This document shows, piece after piece, positions 12,945-21,383 of a stretch of DNA of 40,515 bases (position 1 is its first letter; every line of letters starts with the position of its first letter). Both the position numbers and the translations under genes were made by a program. The stretch lies in IMG/VR virus record IMGVR_UViG_3300010396_000031, positions 1-40,515 of that record, one strand, 5' to 3'. The stretch comes from a virus. The notes beneath the pieces were generated by a model. The model ran no database searches, was not told the origin of the DNA, and was given only the letters and a program-made list of their open reading frames with translations.

Positions 12945-14161
12945 CGGTTGCCGCGGTCCTCGCGGACCTGCAATCTGCGCTGGCGGACGCGCAAGCGGTC
13001 GCTGCATCTGCGACCACCGCGACGACCACGACGACCACAACCGGCGCGACTGGCACAACCGCGGGTCCCGCGCCGAGCGCGGACGCGAACGCCGATTGGC
13101 TCCGCCGTTCGACCGCCGCGGGAGTCGTCATCGCAGTCGGTTTCGACTCGATAGACGATTGGGCGAAATACAACTGGGACAAGGATAGCTGCCTGACCGC
13201 CTATCAGGTCGTGGTGAATGGCGTCAAGTGCGGGTGCCGAGCGAACGCATGGGATTCGAACGTACGGGCGTCGGGCAACGGTTCCGTGCGCTTCGACATT
13301 CTCTCGCAGAGCAATCAGGGCGGCGGCGGCAATATCGTCATCCCGTTTGGGGATTACATGACTCAGCAGTTCGGCGCTGGCGATGATATGTGGGTGTCGT
13401 GGCGGCAGCGCATGGATGCGCGTTTCATTGAGGGGTACGCGGCGACCGGCGGCGGCTTCGCCAACGCCAAGCAGATCATCATCGGGCAGGGGGACATGCC
13501 CGGCATTCTGGCCGGCGCGTGCAGCGAAGCGGAACTGGTCATCGTCGGTTCCAACCCTTCCTATCCGCCGACGTATCCCATCGGCTACCTAGAATGTGGC
13601 AATTACTCTGCGTTTCAGACCGCGCCGAAGCCAGGACAATACGCGGGGAGCGCCGGCGGCAGTACCGTCCTCACCGAGCAGAACGCGCGCATTGATTCCG
13701 CGGGGCTCTATAGCTGCATCAGTTGGCCCAAGACGCTCGACGTTAGCGGCTGTTTCACCTATGTCGCAGACGAATGGATCACTTACATGGTCCATGTGCA
13801 GATGGGTCCGGTCGGGAGTGCCGTGAGTTCGGTCACGAACACGACGAAGCCCGGTTTCATCGACTCGACGTACGAGTTCTATGCCGCGTATCCGGGTGAG
13901 GATTTCCAACTCCTGCACCGGCAGACCGGCGTCGTGATCCCGCGCGGGCAGCATTACATCGGGGGCGACCCGGCGTTAAACACGTCGTACAGCGGCGGCT
14001 GGAATGCTGGCACCGGGCATCCGCAGGCCAAGTACGGAAAGCTTTGGTTGCTGCCGTACATGACGAACAAAGACCCGACGCAGGTCACGCCGACCGCTTC
14101 GACCTGGTACGACGAGGTCATCGTCTCGCGCCAGAAAATCTCCGCGCCGGGGTTCGCATGA
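12941..14161 (+). CDS. Putative fibre/spike protein with lectin-like domain, 406 aa
   Basis: A 406-residue protein: N-terminal anchor VAAVLADLQSALADAQ (residues 3-18), a Thr-rich linker (residues 25-45, including seven Thr in a row), then a beta-rich domain with WVSWRQRMDARF, GGFANAKQIIIGQ and YDEVIVS near the end. This pattern resembles concanavalin-type polysaccharide-binding or lyase domains of phage tail fibres. No catalytic residues can be assigned. The anchor is shared with neighbours at 12711 and 14158. Codon use is less GC-biased than in the terminase or capsid genes, as expected for exchanged receptor-binding modules. Confidence 0.68.
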   Translation: MTVAAVLADLQSALADAQAVAASATTATTTTTTTGATGTTAGPAPSADANADWLRRSTAAGVVIAVGFDSIDDWAKYNWDKDSCLTAYQVVVNGVKCGCRANAWDSNVRASGNGSVRFDILSQSNQGGGGNIVIPFGDYMTQQFGAGDDMWVSWRQRMDARFIEGYAATGGGFANAKQIIIGQGDMPGILAGACSEAELVIVGSNPSYPPTYPIGYLECGNYSAFQTAPKPGQYAGSAGGSTVLTEQNARIDSAGLYSCISWPKTLDVSGCFTYVADEWITYMVHVQMGPVGSAVSSVTNTTKPGFIDSTYEFYAAYPGEDFQLLHRQTGVVIPRGQHYIGGDPALNTSYSGGWNAGTGHPQAKYGKLWLLPYMTNKDPTQVTPTASTWYDEVIVSRQKISAPGFA

Positions 14162-15402
14162 TCGACATCAACACGGTAATCGCCGATCTCCAGAAGGCAA
14201 TCGCTGACGCGCAGAGCATAGGAACGCAACCGATGACGTACACGTTTTCGCAGGTAGGCTCGCCACTCGCGCCGTTGGTCGACGCAACGTCATGGCAGGC
14301 GCACGTCGGAGGCGTTGCGTCGACGCGTATCGCCGACATTACGAACGCATGGAATGGAGCCGCGTTCGACTACGCGACCGCAACGATGCACCTTGTCGGT
14401 CCTGGAGGCCATTCGGATAGCTGGGTCAATCAGTGCTTCGCGTGCGACGTAACCACGGGCACTTGGAGAGTGACTGGCACACAAACGCCGTGGCCGCCGG
14501 ATCAGCACGTTCCTGGGTATGCGCCGACGGAGATCGACGGTGTAACGCCGACGGCCGGGAATGGTTATGAGTCGAATGGCACGACGCCGGTGACGCCCTT
14601 CGTGAATAAGGGAATCGTCTATTTCGACGGCAAGCGATCAAGCCGTCACAACTATGGCGGGACGGTCTACCTGCCGACGCAGAAACAGGTGCTCGGGATC
14701 TCCGGATCGAGTTGGAACAACGGGGACGGTGACCTCTACTGCGGATGGTTTGATCCGGTCGCAGGAAACTGGACACGCAAGGGAAATTTGCCGGGGAGCT
14801 ATGACGGCATTTCCAGCGCCTACGATTCGGTGCGCCATCTCGTTTACTGGAACCGCAGCGGGACAGAATTCGTCACCGCCTATGACCCGGCTGCCGACAC
14901 GCACACGCGGATCGGCACGACATCGCCTGACAGGCTGAATGCGGACTACGGCCCGTATTTGCAGATGTGTTGCGATGGCCCTTGCGATTATGTGTACGCA
15001 ACGCTCATGGGTGGATGGATAAAAAAGAATCCTAACCTCCCTGCGGCCTACGCGAACGCCATCATTCGTATGCCGCTTGGCAAATCGACCTTGCAGGTTT
15101 GGCAGCCGGTGACGGTGACAGGCGACACGTCGATCATGTACGCGAATTGCCCCGGCTTCGAGTACGACCCGGACCTCAACGCATTCGTGTTTTGGTCGCC
15201 GGCAACGCCAGCATCGCTCTCGATTCTCGATCTCTCGACGTTCGCGATCACGACGGTTCCGATCGCAGGAACGGTGCCGACGACGGCGCAACTTGCCGAC
15301 TGCGCGCATGGAACGTGGGGGCGCTTCCGACGTGTGTCGAAGGGGCTGTATTGCGTGATGGTCAGCGCCAACGCGCCGATGTATCTGATTACCGCGTCTT
15401 GA
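14158..15402 (+). CDS. Putative fibre protein with beta-propeller-like repeats, 414 aa
   Basis: A 414-residue protein: the anchor INTVIADLQKAIADAQ (residues 4-19) is followed by about six blade-like segments with motifs such as MHLVGPGGHSDSW, CGWFDPVAGNWTRKG, YWNRSGTEFVTAYDP and FVFWSPATPASLSILD. The pattern suggests a kelch/galactose-oxidase type propeller used for glycan binding. ATG at 14158 overlaps the previous stop. A longer reading from 14044 would lie inside the previous gene. Confidence 0.66.
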   Translation: MIDINTVIADLQKAIADAQSIGTQPMTYTFSQVGSPLAPLVDATSWQAHVGGVASTRIADITNAWNGAAFDYATATMHLVGPGGHSDSWVNQCFACDVTTGTWRVTGTQTPWPPDQHVPGYAPTEIDGVTPTAGNGYESNGTTPVTPFVNKGIVYFDGKRSSRHNYGGTVYLPTQKQVLGISGSSWNNGDGDLYCGWFDPVAGNWTRKGNLPGSYDGISSAYDSVRHLVYWNRSGTEFVTAYDPAADTHTRIGTTSPDRLNADYGPYLQMCCDGPCDYVYATLMGGWIKKNPNLPAAYANAIIRMPLGKSTLQVWQPVTVTGDTSIMYANCPGFEYDPDLNAFVFWSPATPASLSILDLSTFAITTVPIAGTVPTTAQLADCAHGTWGRFRRVSKGLYCVMVSANAPMYLITAS

Positions 15403-15403
15403 C

Positions 15404-16747
15404 GTGACGACTTATTACGTCGACAGCGCGGCCGGGTCGAACACGTCGCCTTACGATACTTGGGCGAAGGCCGCGACGAGCTTAGCGACGATTGCGGCAA
15501 TTGATGCTGCGGGCGACACCATAAACGTCGCAACGACGCACAGCGAGACAGGACTGGCGTCGAATCCGAATTACGCATGGGCCGGCACGGCAGCCGCGCC
15601 GACGCGAATCATCTGCGTCGACAAGGGTACCAACATCGCTTCTACGGGCGCAACGATTGCCACTGCCGCCGGCGTCTCGCTGACCTTCGCATCCACTGGC
15701 GTTGTGTACGTGAACGGGATGACGCTGATCTCCGGCACCGGAACGTCGGCATCATCGACGCTTACCCCTTGCTTTGCTGCGACGGGGGCGACGTTCGAAA
15801 ACTGCACGTTCAACATCAGTAGCACCGCCGCCGGCGCGGCTATCTCGTTCGCCATCGCTGGAGGCTTTTTTGCCTGCCAGAACTGCACGTATATTTTCGG
15901 AAATGTATCGCAGCGCATCAACTTAGCCGCGAACGGCCCGACGCTCATCATCGAGGGTGGCAAGATCGACGCGACGAGCGCGGCTATAACCGTGCTCTTC
16001 TCGGTATCGGGCGGCGTCAACATCGAGGCGTTCGGCTTCGACTTTTCCAACGCGGCGACCGGCTTGAATATCCTCTCGGACACGCATGCGAACGTCTCAG
16101 TGAAGATGTGGGAATGCCTGCCGCCCGCATCATGGTCGGGAAGCCCGAACGGGTCGACGCCGGGCATCGGCTCGCGTGCGTCGCTCACGCTGACCGATAC
16201 GGGTGCGACGAATTACGTGCTCAACGTCGTCGATGCCGCGGGCACGATCAACCAAAACACGACGGTCGTGATGACCGGGGGCGCCACGAACGGGACGACG
16301 CCGATTTCATGGACGCTGGCGACGAACTCGCAAGCAGGCTGGCCGTACATGATCCTTCAAAGCGAATGGCGCGCGGTATGGGTCGACACTACGACGAGCA
16401 AGACGCTTACTTGGAATTATGTTGCGGACAGCGCCGTCACGGCAGGGCAAGGCAGCGGCACGTCGCACGCCTTCCAGAGCGACGAGGTATACATCGAGGC
16501 GGTCTACCTCGGATCGGCGTCGAATCCGCTCGGCACCATCGTTTCGAGTGCTCCAGCCTACGGCGCGACGGCGAGCGACAACGCGGCCGGGTCCGCCAGT
16601 TGGACGACGACCGGGCTGACGACGCCGAAGATCGGCTGCTGCACGCTCACGTTCACCACCGGCATGAAGGGGCCGATGCTGGCGCGCATCTGCGTCGCTC
16701 CTGCGAGCAAGACGATTTACGCTGATCCTGACCCGTCGTTCGCGTAG
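15404..16747 (+). CDS. Putative right-handed beta-helix spike protein, 447 aa
   Basis: A 447-residue protein opens TTYYVDSAAGSNTSPYDTWA, the common start of parallel beta-helix proteins, and has rungs such as VSLTFASTGVVYVNGMTLIS, ATFENCTFNISS and FACQNCTYIFGNVSQRINL. Beta-helix tailspikes bind or cleave surface polysaccharide. The C-terminal 200 residues look like a different beta-domain. It lacks the anchor of the two preceding genes, so attachment must differ. The start is GTG two bases after the previous stop. Confidence 0.7.
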   Translation: MTTYYVDSAAGSNTSPYDTWAKAATSLATIAAIDAAGDTINVATTHSETGLASNPNYAWAGTAAAPTRIICVDKGTNIASTGATIATAAGVSLTFASTGVVYVNGMTLISGTGTSASSTLTPCFAATGATFENCTFNISSTAAGAAISFAIAGGFFACQNCTYIFGNVSQRINLAANGPTLIIEGGKIDATSAAITVLFSVSGGVNIEAFGFDFSNAATGLNILSDTHANVSVKMWECLPPASWSGSPNGSTPGIGSRASLTLTDTGATNYVLNVVDAAGTINQNTTVVMTGGATNGTTPISWTLATNSQAGWPYMILQSEWRAVWVDTTTSKTLTWNYVADSAVTAGQGSGTSHAFQSDEVYIEAVYLGSASNPLGTIVSSAPAYGATASDNAAGSASWTTTGLTTPKIGCCTLTFTTGMKGPMLARICVAPASKTIYADPDPSFA

Positions 16748-16750
16748 GCG

Positions 16751-17662
16751 ATGAGCCGCAGTTACCAGATCCCCGGCGGCTGGTACGTCACCGAGACGGG
16801 GTCGCGCAGCTACCAGATTCCCGGCGCCGGCTACCTCAACGAGACGGTCAGCGGCGGGGGCGGCGGCGATGTCACGGTCGCGCTGACCGGGCAATCGGCC
16901 ACGCTGGCCGAAGGCAGCTTCGCACCGGCCGCGGCGGTCGCGATGAGCGGGCAGGCCGCTGCGCTGACGGAGGGCGCCCTGGCGCCGAGCGTTGCGCTGG
17001 CGCTCTCGGGGCAGGCGCTGACGCTCTCCGAGGGCACGCTGACCGCCCAGGCCGGCGGCAACGTGACGGTCGCGCTGTCGGGTCTGTCGGCGGCGCTCAC
17101 GCAGGGCGCGCTCGCCCCGAGCATCGCACTCGCGTTGTCGGGCGATGGGCTGACGCTCTCGCGGGGCGCGCTGGTCAACGCGCTTGCAGTCGGGCTGCCT
17201 GGACAGTCGGTCGATGTCGCGCAAGGCACGGTCACCGAGAGCGGCGGCACGCCGGCGAGCACCGGCGCGGGCTATTACCCGCCGCGCAGGCAGAAACGCC
17301 GCATCTTGATCGGCGGCCATCGCTACGACGTCAAGGACGATTTCGAGCTTGAGTATCTGCTGCACACGCTGCTTGACCGCGAGCCCGAGGAAGTCGAGCG
17401 CTCGCCGAAGGAACTGCGCAAGGTCGCCCGCGAGCCGGTTGCGCGCGTGGTGGTTCCGCAGGGTCATCAGGCGGCGCCTCCCCGGCCCGGCGCCGAGGCC
17501 ACCTACACGCGGCTTGACGCGCAGGCGCAGGCGCAGGACGCCGACGTATTCAACGCCCTCCAGCGCGTCTGGTTCGCCCGCTTGGCCGCCCAGCGCGCGT
17601 GGGAAGCCGAGGACGAGCGCGACGTTGAAATGCTGATGCAGGCGATTCTGACCACTCACTGA
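16751..17662 (+). CDS. Repeat-bearing virion protein, 303 aa
   Basis: A 303-residue modular protein. Residues 2-33 are two copies of a 16-residue unit (SRSYQIPGGWYVTETG, SRSYQIPGAGYLNETV). A Gly linker leads to six units of about 20 residues of the type VALSGQ-x-x-x-x-x-EG-x-x-x-P (residues 40-164), a beta-roll-like array known from phage structural proteins. After GYYPPRRQKRR comes a helical, charged C-terminus (residues 185-303). Likely a fibre or capsid-surface protein. Confidence 0.68.
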   Translation: MSRSYQIPGGWYVTETGSRSYQIPGAGYLNETVSGGGGGDVTVALTGQSATLAEGSFAPAAAVAMSGQAAALTEGALAPSVALALSGQALTLSEGTLTAQAGGNVTVALSGLSAALTQGALAPSIALALSGDGLTLSRGALVNALAVGLPGQSVDVAQGTVTESGGTPASTGAGYYPPRRQKRRILIGGHRYDVKDDFELEYLLHTLLDREPEEVERSPKELRKVAREPVARVVVPQGHQAAPPRPGAEATYTRLDAQAQAQDADVFNALQRVWFARLAAQRAWEAEDERDVEMLMQAILTTH

Positions 17663-17671
17663 GGGCGACGC

Positions 17672-18031
17672 ATGGCAGCCACGGCGACCATCAACATCAA
17701 CGGCACGATCAGCGGCGAGCCGACGGGATCACGCACCGTTGGTCCGATCGCGCTCACCTCGGCCGCGGCAGTCGGCCAGGTGACGGATGTCGCGCTCGCG
17801 TCGGGTGCGAACACGATCACCGTGCCGGCGAATTCGACCGGCTGCCTGATCCAGTTGCCGGCGACGAACGCGGCGGTCGTCACGCTGAAGGGCGTTACCG
17901 GCGATACCGGGATCGCGCTCGGCAAGACCTCGACGCAGCTACTGACGTGGGATCCGGCGGCGGCGCCAGCGAGCTTCGTGTTGAGCTCGGCTGCCGCGCA
18001 GACCTTGCTCACGGAAATCCTGTTCTTCTGA
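17672..18031 (+). CDS. Small beta-rich structural protein, 119 aa
   Basis: A 119-residue protein (MAATATININGTISGEPTGS) has regular strands and no charge clusters, like a head decoration or fibre head. GAGGG lies before the ATG at 17672. It ends the fibre-like block and is followed by an intrinsic terminator. No family recognised. Confidence 0.62.
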   Translation: MAATATININGTISGEPTGSRTVGPIALTSAAAVGQVTDVALASGANTITVPANSTGCLIQLPATNAAVVTLKGVTGDTGIALGKTSTQLLTWDPAAAPASFVLSSAAAQTLLTEILFF

Positions 18032-18062
18032 CGGCGCGCTAGGCGTCGGTAGCACCTTCGAG

Positions 18063-18086
18063 AAAGGCCCCTTCGGGGGCCTTTTT
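18063..18086 (+). terminator. Intrinsic terminator after the fibre-like block
   Basis: AAAGGCCCC (18063-18071), loop TTCG, GGGGCC and a run of T to 18086 form a strong hairpin with a stable UUCG tetraloop. It separates the fibre block from scaffold and capsid genes. In a Q-modified late transcript it would be read through, so it may act to reduce early or leaky transcripts. Confidence 0.85.
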
Positions 18087-18099
18087 CATTTGGAGCGCG

Positions 18100-18414
18100 A
18101 TGGACGAACAACAGCAACTCGAGAACGAACGCCAGCGCGGTCGCTGGGCGGCCGAATTACTCGACAACGAGGTATTCAAGGACATATGGACGAACTTCGA
18201 GCAGCAGATCGTGGAGCAGTTGAAGGCGTCGAGTCCGCGCGACGCAGAGGGGCGCGAGAAAGCGGTACTGATGCTGCAAATCCTCGCCAAGCTGAAGGGA
18301 ATGGTCGAGCAGTCGGCGGCGAGCGGGCAGATGGCGCAGATCCAGCTGGAACGCAAGGAGAGCCGCTTGCGGCAGGCGATGGGCTGGATTGGTCGCGATG
18401 GCTTGACCGCGTAG
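18100..18414 (+). CDS. Helical protein upstream of scaffold, 104 aa
   Basis: A 104-residue, highly charged helical protein (MDEQQQLENERQRGRWAAELL) with heptad-like organisation and a TTGGAG ribosome site. Its place before the scaffold gene suggests a head-assembly role, which is inference only. Confidence 0.68.
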   Translation: MDEQQQLENERQRGRWAAELLDNEVFKDIWTNFEQQIVEQLKASSPRDAEGREKAVLMLQILAKLKGMVEQSAASGQMAQIQLERKESRLRQAMGWIGRDGLTA

Positions 18415-18482
18415 ACGCGCTACAGCTCGCCCATCGCGATCTGCGCGTCGTCTGCGTACGCATTCCCGGCGGCCTGCCGAAA

Positions 18483-18638
18483 GTGGCATGGAACGTCGAC
18501 AACCCGAACGCCGTGGGTTTTCGCGGCACCTCCGACGAGCCGTGCATCCCGCACATGCGTATGGGCGTGATGAGTAACTACCGCGTCGAGGCTGGGCCGT
18601 TCGAGGTGCGCTTCAACAACGGGACGATCGTCAAATGA
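18483..18638 (+). CDS. Small protein with unclear start, 51 aa
   Basis: The reading frame ending at 18638 looks coding back to about 18400 (LQLAHRDLRVVCVRIPGGLP, then HMRMGVMSNYRVEAGPFEVRF), but there is no ATG, GTG or TTG between 18090 and the GTG at 18483. Either translation starts at 18483, or an unusual start or a frameshift from the preceding 104-aa gene is used. Its stop overlaps the scaffold ATG (ATGA). Confidence 0.4.
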   Translation: MAWNVDNPNAVGFRGTSDEPCIPHMRMGVMSNYRVEAGPFEVRFNNGTIVK

Positions 18639-19645
18639 GTATCGAACTGGAAACGCCCGAGGCGCCCGTCGAATTGCCAGACCCCGATTTGAGCGTCGGC
18701 GATTTCGAGAAGCTGACCGCGCTGATGGATGACAACGGCGCGTTGCCGGATCACAGCGACGCGACGATCCAACGTGAGCAAGAGGAACCGGAGACGGTTC
18801 CGAGTAAGGAGCCGGTGAGTGGGAAACAAGCCGACGCCAGCAAGGAAGGCGATGCGCCGAAGCCTGCGGAAACGCAACAAGCCGAGGCCGTCGAGGTGGA
18901 GTACGAAGGCAGGAAATACACCGTACCGACCGAGCTGAAGGACGCACTTCTCCGACATTCCGACTACACCCGCAAGGTCCAAGAGGTCGCCGTCGAGCGG
19001 CAGTCCGTCCAGCAGGAGCGCCAGGCAACGCAGGCGTTCGTGCAGGAGGCGCAGCAGATGGTGGGCGTCTACGCCGCGCTGCAACAGATCGACGCGCAGA
19101 TGCAACAACTGCCGGCGCTCTATCAGCAGGCGATGGCCGCGGGGCAGGAACTGCGAGCAGTGGAGTTGCGACAAACCGCCTCCGAGTTGGCGCAGACGAG
19201 AGGAATGCTCGTCGGTCAGCTGGAGCAGGCCCGCAGCGCGCGCACGCAGGCGGAAATGCAGGCGTTCGCCCAGGCCGCTGAAGCCGGGCACAAGGCGCTG
19301 GCAACCGAGATCAAGGACTGGGGAGCCGAGAAGCAGCGCGCACTGGCGGATCTCGCGCATGGCTTGGGCTACCGTCCCGAAGAACTTTCGCGCGTCGTCG
19401 ATCCTCGCGGCGTGCGGATGCTCAACATGATTTACGAACTGCAGCGCGAGAACGCGGGCCTCAAGGGCCAGCAGACCGCGGCGCAGAAGCAGATCCGCCA
19501 AGCACCGCCGAAGCCGGTGCGCGCGTCGTCCGTGCAAGAGCCGGCCGACGACCTCCCTTCGGCATCCAAGGAACTGGCGCGCCTGCGCCGCTCGGGCAGC
19601 GACGATGACGCGCTGGCCGCGCTGCGGGCGCTCGGCATCGAATAG
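18635..19645 (+). CDS. Capsid scaffolding protein, 336 aa
   Basis: A 336-residue protein of scaffold type: acidic N-terminus, VEYEGRKYTVPTELKDALLR (about 89-108) followed by HSDYTRKVQEVAVERQ, a long Gln/Ala coiled coil, then a basic C-terminus. This order is typical of phage scaffolds that precede an SU10-type capsid gene. It acts inside the procapsid and is expelled or degraded on maturation. The major capsid gene follows after 11 bases. Confidence 0.85.
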   Translation: MSIELETPEAPVELPDPDLSVGDFEKLTALMDDNGALPDHSDATIQREQEEPETVPSKEPVSGKQADASKEGDAPKPAETQQAEAVEVEYEGRKYTVPTELKDALLRHSDYTRKVQEVAVERQSVQQERQATQAFVQEAQQMVGVYAALQQIDAQMQQLPALYQQAMAAGQELRAVELRQTASELAQTRGMLVGQLEQARSARTQAEMQAFAQAAEAGHKALATEIKDWGAEKQRALADLAHGLGYRPEELSRVVDPRGVRMLNMIYELQRENAGLKGQQTAAQKQIRQAPPKPVRASSVQEPADDLPSASKELARLRRSGSDDDALAALRALGIE

Positions 19646-19656
19646 GAGCAGCGAAC

Positions 19657-20598
19657 ATGGCGATTGTCGCCAACACCTTCACGACCTTCTCGGCCATCGG
19701 TATCCGCGAGCAGTTGGCCGACATCATCTTCAACATCGCGCCGACGCAGACGCCGTTCATGTCGGGCTGCAAGAAGGGTGTCGCCACGAACACCAAGTTC
19801 GAGTGGCAGAAAGACACCCTCGCCTCCGCGGCGAACAATGCGCAGCTGGAAGGCGACGACATCACCAGCTTTACCGCCGTCACGCCGACCGTGCGTACCA
19901 GCAACATCTGCCAAATCAGCTACAAGAACTTCGTGACCTCGGGCACGGAACAGGCGGTCAAGAAAGCCGGCCGCAAGGACGAGGTCGCGTATCAGGTCAT
20001 GCTGAACGGCAAGGCGCTGAAACGCGACATGGAAACCGCGCTGACGCAGAACACGACCAGCGTCACCGGCAGCACCACGGTCGCCCGGCAGACGCGCGGC
20101 CTCGAAGGCTGGGCCGGGGGCACCAACGCTTCGCTCGGTACCAGCGGCGTCGCCGCCAACGGCTACACGAACACGGCGCCGACCGACGGCACGCAGCGCA
20201 CCTTCACGGAATCGCTGCTGAAGAACGTTGCCCAGCTGTGCTTCACCGCCGGCGGCATGCCGAACTGCCTGATGGTCGGGCCGAGTCAGAAGCAGACGGT
20301 ATCGACCTTCACGGGCAATGCGACTCGCATGGACCGCGCCGAGGACGCCAAGCTCTACGCCGCGATCTCGGTCTACGTGTCGGATTTCGGCGAGATCAAG
20401 GTTGTGCCGAACCGCTTCCAGCGCGCACGCACGGCGTTCCTGCTGCAGTCCGACATGTGGACGGTGAATTACCTGCGGCAGTTCCAGGTGAAGCCGCTGG
20501 CCGAAACCGGCGACGCGCAAAAGCGTTTGCTGGTGGTCGAGTACGGCCTGCAGTCGAACGAAGAAGCCGCCTCGGGCGCGATCCGCGACATCCTGTAA
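19657..20598 (+). CDS. Major capsid protein (SU10/DUF5309 type), 313 aa
   Basis: A 313-residue HK97-fold capsid protein of the SU10/DUF5309 family, recognised by the N-terminal ANTFTTFSAIGIREQLADII, APTQTPFMSGCKKG, TSFTAVTPTVRTSNICQIS, the VKKAGRKDEVAYQVMLNGKA helix, and the C-terminal VNYLRQFQVKPLAETGDAQK. GC-rich codons and a strong AGGAG site fit high expression. A terminator follows at once, as often seen after capsid genes. Confidence 0.92.
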   Translation: MAIVANTFTTFSAIGIREQLADIIFNIAPTQTPFMSGCKKGVATNTKFEWQKDTLASAANNAQLEGDDITSFTAVTPTVRTSNICQISYKNFVTSGTEQAVKKAGRKDEVAYQVMLNGKALKRDMETALTQNTTSVTGSTTVARQTRGLEGWAGGTNASLGTSGVAANGYTNTAPTDGTQRTFTESLLKNVAQLCFTAGGMPNCLMVGPSQKQTVSTFTGNATRMDRAEDAKLYAAISVYVSDFGEIKVVPNRFQRARTAFLLQSDMWTVNYLRQFQVKPLAETGDAQKRLLVVEYGLQSNEEAASGAIRDIL

Positions 20599-20617
20599 GC
20601 CAACCGCTGACCACGAG

Positions 20618-20645
20618 AAGGGCGCTTTCGGGCGCCCTTTTCTTT
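20618..20645 (+). terminator. Intrinsic terminator after major capsid gene
   Basis: AAGGGCGC (20618-20625) pairs with GCGCCCTT (20632-20639) across a six-base loop, followed by TTCTTTT. It lies between capsid and downstream head genes and could raise capsid dosage relative to later genes. Confidence 0.82.
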
Positions 20646-20658
20646 TCTGGAGACTTCG

Positions 20659-21078
20659 ATGGGCGTTGAAATCGTACAGACCGCGACCGGCGGCTTGCAG
20701 ACGTGGGACGACAACTCGGGCGCGCAGGGTGCGGTCGAGCAAGTCATTGCCGGCGCCGTCGCGCGTGGCGCAACCAACACCGTGATCATCGGCACGTTGC
20801 CGCCGAACGCGATCATTCACGAAATCGACATTACCGTTCCAGTGGTCTGCAACGCCGGTACCACGGCGAACGTGTCGATCGGCCTGTCGGGCGGCAGCGC
20901 GACCTACTTCTCGTCCGCGCAGGACGTGAAGACGGCGGTCGGGAACTTCTCGCAGGCGCCGACCGCGCACTGGGTAAGTTCCGCGTCGGCGCAAGTGCTG
21001 ACGGCGACGTACACGGAAACCGGAACGGCCTCGAGCGCGGGGACCGTCTACTACGCGATCAGCTACGTGGTGAACTGA
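20659..21078 (+). CDS. Head-associated beta protein, 139 aa
   Basis: A 139-residue protein (MGVEIVQTATGGLQTWDDNS) has an immunoglobulin-like or jelly-roll strand pattern (IIHEIDITVPVVCNAGTTAN, SASAQVLTATYTETGTAS). It directly follows the capsid gene, where decoration or head-fibre proteins are usual. A weak family signal only. TGGAGA precedes the ATG. Confidence 0.66.
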   Translation: MGVEIVQTATGGLQTWDDNSGAQGAVEQVIAGAVARGATNTVIIGTLPPNAIIHEIDITVPVVCNAGTTANVSIGLSGGSATYFSSAQDVKTAVGNFSQAPTAHWVSSASAQVLTATYTETGTASSAGTVYYAISYVVN

Positions 21079-21383
21079 TGGGGCCGGTCAGCGGGGTCGC
21101 GGTCTTCGCGTTTCCCGGCGCGAGCATCACCACCAGCGGCACCAGCGCGTCGGCGACTATCCCGAATGCGCAGGACGGCAACGCGCCGAAGTACGTCTAC
21201 GTCGTCGCCACGGCGGCGGCGTGGGTGCGCTTCGGCAAGGGCGCGCAGACGGCGGTCGCCGGCGATCTTCTGGTGCAGCCGGGTGACGCGGTGATCGCCG
21301 CGATCGGGGGCGCCGACACGGTCGCCGCGCTGCAGGTCGCTGCCGCGGGCGTCGTTGGCATCTCTGCGGTGGAAAGCGCGTGA
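21078..21383 (+). CDS. Small beta-rich head protein, 101 aa
   Basis: A 101-residue protein (MGPVSGVAVFAFPGASITTS) is rich in Ala, Val and Gly with about eight predicted strands (YVYVVATAAAWVRFGKGAQT). Overlaps the upstream stop by one base (TGATG). Possibly decoration. No named family. Confidence 0.6.
   Translation: MGPVSGVAVFAFPGASITTSGTSASATIPNAQDGNAPKYVYVVATAAAWVRFGKGAQTAVAGDLLVQPGDAVIAAIGGADTVAALQVAAAGVVGISAVESA

Noticed and set aside
16307-17659. A minus-strand open frame of 450 codons opposite the beta-helix and repeat proteins
   Set aside because: It mirrors the DNA of the repeats (repeated GQRALGERQ-like units), so its regularity derives from the plus-strand repeats.
19432-20994. 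A minus-strand open frame of 520 codons opposite the major capsid
   Set aside because: The capsid protein is identified, and the opposite frame passes over the terminator hairpin and two gene boundaries with no motif.
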